A DNA stretch of 64,000 nt from Mytilus edulis (lineage: Eukaryota > Mollusca > Bivalvia > Mytilida > Mytilidae): contig NC_092346.1 in assembly GCF_963676685.1 (NCBI RefSeq), positions 71,067,821 to 71,131,820 on the forward strand. The letters run 5' to 3'. The notes beneath the pieces were generated by a model. It had not been told where the DNA came from. It was given only the letters and a program-made list of their open reading frames with translations, and made no database searches. The translations under genes were made by a program, and so were the position numbers. Below, one piece after another: positions 55,541-64,000 of the stretch; positions within the stretch are counted from its first letter, which is position 1; each line of letters opens with the position of its first letter.

Positions 55541-57514
55541 CCATATGACTTGATAAAAATATATAACAACTGTACAAACTGTTCATTGCCTGTATTGCCA
55601 CTGTAGGAAAAAGAAAGGCAATAAATGTACTAGTATTTCACCATCTAAAACTTTAATGTCAAATAATAAAACGACAAAAAGTGTATTATCAAGTAAAAAC
55701 TTTTCATTAAATAAAGGCAACAGTATTATACCGCTGTTCAAAACTCGTAAATTGATGGACAAAAAACAAGATCGGGTAACAAACTAAAACTGAGGGAAAC
55801 GAATTAAATATAAGAGGAGAACAATGACACAACATTAAAATGTAACACAGTTTTATAAACCACATAAAGTTTATGATTGATAAATAATCAGACTACATAA
55901 TTCTTAACATGCATCTATAGGCAAATAAAAATTGTATTTTATCAAAATGATTCACTACCATTTCTAACAAATTTGCTAAAAATTGAAAGTCAAATATATC
56001 AAAATATGTGGTATTTAATTTAAAAGTAATGTTTGTAGCTTACACTGAATGATAATTGTGTAGTGACTGCAATGATATTGTCTCTCTAACCTATCAAATA
56101 TTTTATATTTAACCTTTTTTCATGTAATAGTGTATATTTAAATTACTGGTTATCTATCTTAACGAAGATTATGTTGTTCAGCCTTTTGGTGAGAGACTTT
56201 TCTACTCCAGAATAACATCTTACACAAAGTTATCAAATTGTTATTCACTAAAAACTTGCATGCATAATTTATAAAGGTAGACAAAGGCTAAAATGTTTGC
56301 TAAAGTTATGTACCTTAATGCAATTGTATTTTAAGAAACTAAATAAAAAACGATAGGGGAAATAAAATTAATTTTAACCAGATTTGTCTATTGGTTAAAT
56401 TATAAACATTATTTTATTTTATTCCAGAAGTCAATGAAACATAGGGAAACAAGTCACTGACAGCATCATCTGACTGGCTGAGGAAAACCAATTAAAAACA
56501 GTCAAAATATATCTAAAAAACAAAAAAACTTTTGAAAAAACATTTTTCATTTTAAATCAAACATTTACACTATAGGTAATTATCATTATGTATTCTTATT
56601 CTCTGTGCTTAAAGAAAGTAAAATTGATACAAATTAACAAATGAAAAACCCAATGTATATGATACTCTCATCCATATGTTGATTTAAAATGAACTTCAAA
56701 CTGCATTAAAAACAACAAATAAAATTACAAAATAAGCTAAATAGTATAAACTAACTTATAATTAGAACTAATCTATCTTTTCTTTGACTTCAGATTTTAA
56801 AACACAAATGGTTTTTGATCTACAAAAATCATTAGTTAAGAATCAAATAAATCATTACAATCCTATGATATCAACTAGTATTTTTTGTATAAAACAAACA
56901 TTATTGTTTTTTTTTAATGTAAGATATACTAAACATACGATTATAATAATATAGGTCATAATAAATGTATAAATGATTGTTCTTCAGTCATTTTTAACAT
57001 GAATGCCTACTTATAACTTAAATTAACTTTGATATCTTAGGACAAAAAAAAATCATATTATCTTTCAACTGCATGCATAGGTTAATTTCTTATCATAGTT
57101 AAAATTTATAAAAAATAATCAAGACCAATGGGAATCACATCAATTTAATGCAGTACACTAGGTTTTTGCAATATAGAACTTGTTGATATCATAAAATTAA
57201 AGTACAGATTTCTCATATAAATTTTCATAAATGCTACCTAACGACTTATATTCAAACTGGTATCTGATCGATCATTGATTATTTTTGGGTCCCTCTGTAA
57301 TAATAAAAACAATTCATAATATTCATAGCTAGGTATATTTTAACAAAAGATGTGCTCTTGATTATATGATACATCAAAACAAATGACCAATACTCTTCTA
57401 AAAAACAATTACAGCTTGTTGTAACTAAAACAGTTCCATAAAATGATTAATACAGCTGCCTTTAAATAGTTTCTCATCTTATATTGAAGATAAAACATGG
57501 TCGGTTTTATTAGT

Positions 57515-58963
57515 TTATTCCACATCCATATCTGGTTCTTGATAGAGAGGTAAGTCCTTTGGTTTGTAATCTTCATCATCAGCTGTAGAACCATCATCAT
57601 TCTCTTGTGAATCATCTGTCTTTTCGTCATCATCGGTATTGTCTTGTGAATCATCTGTCTTTTCGTCATCTTCATCACTCTCATCACTGTCTATGTAAAC
57701 CCATGGTTGGAAGTTTTTTTGGTGCATCTGCTCCAATAACGCTGCCTCTTCTCTCAATTTGTTGAACAAACTGATTCTTTTATCCCATCCATATTTTCTC
57801 TCACTTTTCTCACTTTCAATCAGAAGATCAATATAATCTTTATCACTGAGTGGATTTGGTCTTAGAGCAATGTCATGTAACTTATTGATGAGGAGACGGA
57901 CCTCGTGAACCATCTTCATTACATCTAAACCAAGAGTTGAAAAAGCTGTTTTCACTTTTCCAAGAACAGATTTATGTTTTTCTGCTTCTTTCTGAGCGAC
58001 TTCATACTTTTTCTTTAGTTCATCATAAGTCTTCGTGACTTTCATGGTGTAAGTGTCAAATCTGAATGAATTATTTTTGTGAATATTCCAGTGACAGTGC
58101 ATTGGACATATGGTACACTTTTCACCATCAATGGCGGCACAGTTTTGTTTGTTTTTGTCGTCAGGAATGCCACATGGGAAATGACATGTTCTGTTACATG
58201 CCATACAGTTAGTAACATAAACTCCAGGTTCAAGGTCAATCTGATACATGTGAACCTCGTCCACTTCATATGTAAAATCCTTCTTTGCCTTTATATCCTC
58301 CTTATGCCTCTTTAGAATTTCTTTTTCCTGTTTTATAGTATTGAGTTTATTCATACCATCCGCAATCTGCTTCTGTAACCCTTGAATAGTAGTCTCAAGT
58401 CTCTTTCTTAGCTGTAATACTTCTGATGTTAGCAATAAACTTTTAGATTCCACTGTTCTCAACTCATCAAAGAAAGTTTTGAAGCTTTCTCTTCCCATTT
58501 TCCAAAATAAATTTCCCATTTCTGCTTCAGCTTGGTTTTCAGGTGATGCATATAATGCTGAATTATTAAACTTATAAGATTTTTGATAAGGCACATTAGC
58601 TGCCTTCAAGGCTGCCCTAACTGGTGGTTCATTGGCATCTGCAAATGTTATTAGAACAAAAATATTAGATTTAATATCCTGACCGAAAACAGATAAGATC
58701 TGATCAAATATGTACCTCTGTGGTGGAGTGAGTTTACCAAGAGGGGCTTGTGTAACAAAACACACTGCATCAAGACATGTAATCCCCTGACGTCCAGGTG
58801 TGGTGAAAAATTCTCTGATCTGATCAACTATTCTCTTGTCACGTGGTATACCCCTAGTATCACCAAATCCAGGAGTATCTATGATGTTTAGGGTATAATC
58901 TATGGTACTACCTTCCATCTTGTTAATTGTATAACATGTGATCCATTCTGTTTGAGATTCAGA
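57515..58963 (-). CDS. Gene 3 last exon: GTPase core to acidic tail
   Basis: The exon is 1449 bases and starts SESQTEWITCYTI after a ttcag acceptor in phase 0. The Cys/His cluster keeps the spacing of gene 1 (NCMACNRTCHFPC, CAAID, CTICPMHCHWNIH). The acidic tail is coded by repeated 'gatgacgaaaagac' words, and its lowered complexity creates long frames on other strands. Its last codons match the pseudogene at 35600-35660. Confidence 0.88.
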   Translation of the reverse strand, partial: SESQTEWITCYTINKMEGSTIDYTLNIIDTPGFGDTRGIPRDKRIVDQIREFFTTPGRQGITCLDAVCFVTQAPLGKLTPPQRYIFDQILSVFGQDIKSNIFVLITFADANEPPVRAALKAANVPYQKSYKFNNSALYASPENQAEAEMGNLFWKMGRESFKTFFDELRTVESKSLLLTSEVLQLRKRLETTIQGLQKQIADGMNKLNTIKQEKEILKRHKEDIKAKKDFTYEVDEVHMYQIDLEPGVYVTNCMACNRTCHFPCGIPDDKNKQNCAAIDGEKCTICPMHCHWNIHKNNSFRFDTYTMKVTKTYDELKKKYEVAQKEAEKHKSVLGKVKTAFSTLGLDVMKMVHEVRLLINKLHDIALRPNPLSDKDYIDLLIESEKSERKYGWDKRISLFNKLREEAALLEQMHQKNFQPWVYIDSDESDEDDEKTDDSQDNTDDDEKTDDSQENDDGSTADDEDYKPKDLPLYQEPDMDVE

Positions 58964-61900
58964 CTGAAATAGTTGAAATGATATATTACTTTCATTATGA
59001 TATTTTCAAATTTTATATAAAATAAACCTGTTATAACATTTCAGCACAAAGCATTTTTCTAATCATAGAGGAAAATGAATCCATATAAACAAAATGAAAT
59101 ATTGAAAGCAAGTCAAAAAGGGAGAAGGTTTGGTACAAATAAAACGCTTAGGCCATAGTTATTATATTTTTAGTTTACGAAATTTTTTGACAAAACCAAT
59201 GGGTAGGAGGACGAAAAAAAAAAAAAAAAAAACTGCTGCTGCTGATTTTTTTTTTTTAATACCAACCGTCAATATCAAAATTTTTTTTTTTTTATTTCAC
59301 CAGGAGATTTTCTACTAGTGTAACAACTATTTTTTTTTTCTTGACAAGGTTTGAATTGAAAATCAATGTGCAACAACTTACTAAATCACCAAGAGCATAA
59401 ATTTAGATTCTTTCATGCAGTTATGAACTAAAATTTTTTTTTTTTGCATTAAAAACATTGGGTCGGAGGAGAAAAAAAAATAAAAATTTGTAAGGGTTCC
59501 GCGGAACCCAGTGTCTCGCCTATTTTTGCTGTAAATCGCAATGAGGAAAAAAATCAATAAAAATATTCCTCTTGTTACTATTTTATGATTGTAAGAAAAT
59601 CTAAGTCCATTTGAAAGTAAATTACAGAAAAAAACAGAGTAATCTTTTTACAAACTTTACTTCTGGATACAATCTTATGATCATAAATAAGGTTATTTCC
59701 AAGTTTGGTACAAACCCAGGATAGTTTAAGAAAGTTATTTAAATTTTAAAAACTTTAACCACAGAGTGAATGTAATGGTTCCCTGCAGAAAAAACTAAGT
59801 CCATTTATAAGTAAAATACGGAAAAAAATTGAATTTTTTTTTACAAAATTTTCTTCTGGATACTATCTTATGATCATAAACAAGCTTCTGTCCAAGTTTG
59901 GTACAAACCCAGGATAGTTAAAGAAAGTTATTAAAATTCTAAAAACTTTAACCACAGAGTGAATGTAATGTTTCCCCGCAGAAAAAACTAAGTCCATTTA
60001 TAAGTAAAATACGGAAAAAATGGAATTTTATTTTTACAAAATTTACTTCTGGATATTATCTTATGATCATAAACAAGCTTCTGTCCAAGTTTGGTACAAA
60101 CCCAGGATAGTTTGAGAGAGTTATTAAAATTCTAAAAACTTTAACCACAGAGTGAATGTTTTGTTTCCCCGCAGAAAAAACTAAGTCCATTTATAGTAAA
60201 ATACGGAAAAAATGGAATTTTATTTTTACAAAATTTACTTCTGGATACTATCTTATGATCATAAACAAGCTTCTGTCAAAGTTTGGTAGAAATCCAGTAT
60301 AGTTTAAGAAAGTTATTAAAATTTCAAAAACTTTAACCACAGAGTGAATATTTGTTGACGCCGCCGACGACGCCGACGACGACGGAATGTAGGATCGCTT
60401 AGTCTCGCTTTTTCGACTAAAGTCGAAGGCTCGACAAAAATCAACATTTTTGATTTTATTTTTTTTCCTATTTGGCAAAAATTAGGGTAGGAGGGTTCGT
60501 AAAACTAAAAATAAAAAAAACTACGGCCTAAAATAATTCTGCTGCAATTGTTTGTACCTGTCCTAAGTCAGGAATCTGATGTTCAGTGGTTGCCATCTGT
60601 TTATGTGGTTCATAAGTGTTTCTCGTTTTTTGCTTTTTTATAGATAAGACTATTTGGGCCCTTTATAGCTTGCTGTTCAGTGTGAGCCAAAGCTCCATGT
60701 TGAAGGCTGTACCTTGACCTATATTGGTTTACTTTTATAAATTGTTACTTGGATAGAGAGTTGTCTCATTGGTATCATACCACATCTTCCTATATCTATA
60801 AACATTCTGATTCAAGTAGCAATACTAAATATTATGTATACTATAGATTAACTGATTTTTTTATGAACAATTAATTTCCATTCTTTGAGGAAAAGAGTAT
60901 TTGCTGAAAAAGGGCTGAGCTCCAAATCCAGGAAAAATCAGGAAAAAGTTTGTCAAACAATTCTAAAACAGAGTTGAACAACATCAATATGAATGTCAAC
61001 ATTTTGTAAAGTTTCAAGGACCTAACTTGAAACTGTAGGAAGAGTGGATTATACAAAATATATAAATGCCCGTTAACTACTATCATCATGCCAAAGTGTT
61101 GACACTGAATTAGGCAATATTTTTAGTTTTTTTTATTTACTACCAATTTGAAAGTCATAAAAAATAATAAAGATATTTATTTATTGTTTTCAATGATTCT
61201 TACTTCACTAGCTTTCCTCTTCTTTTCGTCTTCTGTTAGATCTACCATAGAGAATCTGAACTCGTCTTCCCATGATACATCAGTGATGTAATTTATCATT
61301 CCATCAACAAGAGTTGTCTTTCCTGATCCAGTGGCCCCTATTACCATTATAGTTTTCTCTCTTCCAGGAACGTTTTCCGAAGCTGAAAAAGAAGAGTACT
61401 TAGATGCAAAAAAATGTTAAGCTAAATTTAAAGGATATACATGTCATATATAATGCAATTGATTTCTTTTTTTACCACACCAGTATGATAAGGCTCTATA
61501 GATGTTCTTTTGGCCTCTTTTTTGGAAAACATATAATATATATAATTGTGACAATTTATGACTTAATTTCTACGAACTATGCATGTGTATTATTTAGGAA
61601 ATAGCACATTATCATACAAATGTGAGATTAATCATTGTGATTTCTGGAAGTGCTGTATTAATAATGCAACCAAAATTTAAAACACAAGTTCTTATTTTTG
61701 CAAAATACATTCCAATGCAATTTTCCAGATCATAAAAATATTGCAATAATTTCTGAATTCACAATATTCAATGCATTACAAATGTCTTAACTATTCAGGG
61801 TTTTGATTAGACTGCAATATACCTGATCAAAATACATATTTCCTATTTTTAGCAAGCTCATTGACTGTATAATGCAATCAAAATTCAAAACACAAGTTCT

Positions 61901-63372
61901 TATTTTTGCAAAATATATTCCAATGCAATTTTCCAGATCATAAAAATATTGCAATAATTTCTGAATTCAGAATATTCAATGCATTACAAATGTCTTAACT
62001 ATTCAGGGTTTTGATTAGACTGCAATATACCTGATCAAAATACACATTTCCTATTTTTAGCAAGCTCATTGACTGTATAATGCAATCAAAATTCAAAACA
62101 CAAGTTCTTATTTTTGCAAAATATATTCCAATGCAATTTTCCAGATCATAAAAATATTGCAATAATTTCTGAATTCACAATATTCAATGCATTACAAATG
62201 TCTTAACTATTCAGGGTTTTGATTAGACTGCAATATACCTGATCAAAATACATATTTCCTATTTTTAGCAAGCTCATTGACTGTATAATGCAATCAAAAT
62301 TCAAAACACAAGTTCTTATTTTTGCAAAATATATTCCAATGCAATTTTCCAGATCATAAAAATATTGCAATAATTTCTGAATTCACAATATTCAATGCAT
62401 TACAAATGTCTTAACTATTCAGGGTTTTGATTAGACTGCAATATACCTGATCAAAATACACATTTCCTATTTTTAGCAAGCTCATTGACTGTATAATGCA
62501 ATCAAAATTCAAAACACAAGTTCTTATTTTTGCAAAATATATTCCAATGCAATTTTCCAGATCATAAAAATATTGCAATAATTTCTGAATTCACAATATT
62601 CAATGCATTACAAATGTCTTAACTATTCAGGGTTTTGATTAGACTGCAATATACCTGATCAAAATACACATTTCTTATTTTTAGCAAGTTCATTGACTGT
62701 ATAATGCAATCAAAATTTAAAACACAAGTTCTTATTTTTGCAAAATATATTCCAATGCAATTTTCCAGATCATAAAAATATTGCAATAATTTCTGAGTTC
62801 ACAGTATTCAATGCATTACAAATGTCTTAACTATTCAGGGTTTTTATTAGACTGCAATATACCTGATCCAAATACACATTTCCTTGTTTTAGCAAGTTCA
62901 TTAACTGTATCAATGTTTTTAGTTAGTGGCAGCTTGTAAACAACTGGATGACCATCTTCTATCTTGGTAGCCTTTGGAATGAGAGATCTTGCCAAGGATG
63001 ATACTGTTGACAATTTGATAGGAAGACAAAATGGCCCCTCTTCGCCGTCTTCATTCACAGCACGAACTTTGAATTCATACTTGGCCTCAGCTTTCAAGTC
63101 CTTTACTTTAACAGTTCTTTCTGCTCCCTCTGACAAAACAGATACCCACTTCCCTTTCCCCTTCTTACATTCCTTATATTTTATTTCATAATGGTCTACA
63201 GATTTGACGCCTCGTTTTGGGCGATTCCATTTTAATGTAATACTATTTGATGAAGTAGCTACAGATGTTGGTACACTTGGATCAGATGGAACATCATCAT
63301 TGTCAGACTCTTCATCTGCTGCCTTTTCTGGGGCTTTTGTTTCCTTTGGACTTTTGGACTGCAACCCACTGC
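57515..63372 (-). CDS. Gene 3: FN3/AIG1-septin-like GTPase with acidic tail (5-prime end outside window)
   Basis: Three exons are visible (62863-63372, 61204-61382, 57515-58963) with the same junction phases as genes 1 and 2. They encode an acidic linker, FN3, P-loop GATGSGKTT, DTPGFGDT, LITFADA, coiled coil, Cys/His cluster and the block PLSDKDYIDLLIESEKSERKYGW. It then adds a tail of about 65 residues very rich in Asp and Glu, with a repeated DEKTDDSQ, ending EPDMDVE. The first visible exon starts in phase 1, so exons before it must exist; none lies in the last 630 bases. Whether it has CCCH fingers is unknown. The reading frame is intact, and it looks functional. Confidence 0.83.
59180..59490. 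repeat. Low-complexity A and T runs
   Basis: Homopolymer runs of A and T up to about 20 bases and a short gctgct repeat lie in the gene 3 intron. A frame across them is meaningless. Confidence 0.6.
59500..60440 (+). repeat. Tandem array of a 193-bp unit with framing sequences
   Basis: The word 'ctaagtccat' recurs at 59601, 59795, 59988 and 60181, a step of 193-194 bases. Each unit holds 'atcttatgatcataaa', 'aagtttggtacaaaccca' and 'aactttaaccacagagtg'. On the left is 'ccgcggaacccagtgtctcg', and on the right a CG-rich 'cgccgacgacgccgacg' block and 'gtctcgctttttcgac'. One diverged unit lies at 22440-22750. It sits in the gene 3 intron between the P-loop and GTPase exons. Confidence 0.75.
60535..60800 (+). 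repeat. Dispersed repeat family B
   Basis: The copy carries 'cttgctgttcagtgtgagcc', 'gttgaaggctgtacc' and 'gagttgtctcattgg', the same order as at 7060-7200. Confidence 0.6.
61204..61382 (-). CDS. Gene 3 P-loop exon
   Basis: The exon is 179 bases with a tttcag acceptor in phase 1 and gtaaga donor in phase 0. It encodes EKTIMVIGATGSGKTTLV, then GMINYITDVSWEDEFRF and LTEDEKKRKASE. The equal length across all three genes supports the splice model. Confidence 0.87.
61660..62870. repeat. 208-bp tandem array carrying copies of the FN3 exon end and splice donor
   Basis: The unit repeats at an exact 208-base step: 'attcagggttt' lies at 61793, 62001, 62209, 62417, 62625 and 62833. The last unit overlaps the real 3-prime end of the FN3 exon. 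In the five others, bases ending at 61823, 62031, 62239, 62447 and 62655 copy about 50 bases of that exon plus its gtatat donor. All five have TGA where the real exon has GGA. The array therefore arose by tandem duplication across an exon-intron border. Confidence 0.9.
62863..63372 (-). CDS. Gene 3 FN3 exon
   Basis: This 510-base exon has phase 1 on both sides (tatag acceptor, gtatat donor). An acidic stretch (ADEESDNDDVPSD) precedes an FN3 domain with NSITLKWNRP, HYEIKYKECK, VKVKDLKAEAKYEFKVRAV and EDGEEGPF. The linker HPVVYKLPL and the end KTRKCVFGSG follow. The exon is 39 bases longer than in gene 1, mainly in the acidic part. Confidence 0.85.
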
Positions 63373-63779
63373 CTATATCAAATATAAAATGTTTTAATTT
63401 AAACGTTTCATCAAGAAGGTATTTTGTTTGTTGTTAGTTGTGAGAACCTTTTTCTTATTTTTCTTAAGGTTTCTGATATTGTACTCTGTACTTTAAATAA
63501 CTTCACTTTTTGTTGACTTATTATTTTCCCCCCTTTTTATCCAAAGTCAAATTTAAATTATGTCAGTCAAATGTGAAGTTTCTAGTTATCAATAATCCTT
63601 TTACTCTACTAGTAAACCAATTCTTTTTTAATTTCCAATAGGTAAATTAGCTTTCAGGTCTATTTGAGACCTTTTGAACAGGGTTCTTTTTATCCATTAC
63701 ATCGATCTTTCAATTTAAAATAGCAAGAAAACTACTTCAAATCTAAATTGCAACCTTATTATGATAATATTAAATGGCT

Positions 63780-63905
63780 GTTTGTTCAAACTGTCATAAC
63801 AGCCAAACATCTGGCCTCACGGTCATAAAACTTTCGAGCATGGTTTCATGTTTCGAGCACGTTTTTTGTGCTCCGAGCACTGAGCAAAGTTTTATGCTCT
63901 CACTG
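63780..63905. repeat. Short inverted repeat with GAGCA words
   Basis: 'cataaaactttcgagca' is inverted around 63887 as 'tgagcaaagttttatg', and GAGCAC or GAGCAT recurs between. It looks like a small fold-back element. Apart from this, 63373-64000 shows no exon. Confidence 0.5.
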
Positions 63906-64000
63906 CCAAAAAATTACAAAAATACACAATTTTTTTTTTTACTTTTTCAAAGGGGAGAGAAACCCTATTTTGAAATGACCTTTTTTATATTGATAATTAA

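Larger units (their letters stand above)
52800..57514 (-). other. Downstream flank of gene 3, possibly long 3-prime UTR
   Basis: The stretch is paralogous to 32600-35600, so it belongs to the old duplicated unit. After the gene 3 stop the minus strand has several AATAAA-type words within 100 bases, so the transcript may end early. Differences from the paralogue are the insertions at 53196-54547 and 54850-55540 here, and the TTAA element in the other copy. Confidence 0.55.

Noticed and set aside
57409..57687. A 92-codon Met/Lys-rich frame
   Set aside because: It is an out-of-phase shadow of the acidic tail codons of gene 3.

Overview
The window is AT-rich, intron-rich invertebrate nuclear DNA packed with short dispersed repeats. 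Several repeat families (listed below as A, B and C), the Penelope-like 3-prime tails and the tRNA-type SINE are ones I associate with marine bivalves, so the most likely source is a mussel (Mytilus type). That species call is recollection and was not tested. I see no prokaryotic, viral or plasmid features and no CRISPR array.

The coding content is one tandem cluster on the minus strand. Gene 1 (11197-25729, alternative first exon at 28293-28352) has six exons totalling 2253 nt with consistent splice phases and predicts a 750-residue protein. In order it carries three CCCH zinc fingers with the spacing of the ZC3H11A N-terminus, a fibronectin type III domain, a GTPase domain of the AIG1/septin-like TRAFAC type split over two exons, a coiled coil, a Cys/His cluster and a conserved C-terminal block. 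Gene 2 (38967-51423) repeats this exon plan, but its last exon is broken after the G domain. Part of its lost C-terminus lies next to it in inverted orientation at 38525-38822, beside a near-perfect palindrome with 714-bp arms (36955-38526). Gene 3 (57515-63372, 5-prime part outside the window) has the FN3, P-loop and GTPase exons plus an acidic tail. A fourth, mostly deleted paralogue is left at 32600-36360: the 3-prime end and downstream flank of a gene 3-like copy, plus a decayed exon that may be related to the stonustoxin-family helical domain.

Genes 1 and 2 each have two nearly identical first exons (25670 and 28293; 45391 and 51364). All four have a TATA-like box 73-93 bases and an ISRE-type IRF motif about 204-235 bases upstream of the ATG. 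The picture is an expanding, possibly interferon-regulatory-factor-controlled family of zinc finger/FN3/GTPase proteins, plausibly an innate immune system acting on RNA. The architecture and motifs are read from the sequence. The immune role is inference.

Layout: 1-11 kb repeats, CpG-rich degenerate arrays and Penelope-like fragments; 11.2-28.6 kb gene 1 with transposon-filled introns; 28.6-38.8 kb intergenic repeats, paralogue remnant and palindrome; 38.8-51.7 kb gene 2 with a Penelope-like reverse transcriptase and a SINE inside its first intron; 52-57.5 kb downstream flank of gene 3 with transposon insertions; 57.5-64 kb gene 3, a 193-bp tandem array and a 208-bp tandem array that copies the FN3 exon's 5-prime splice site.
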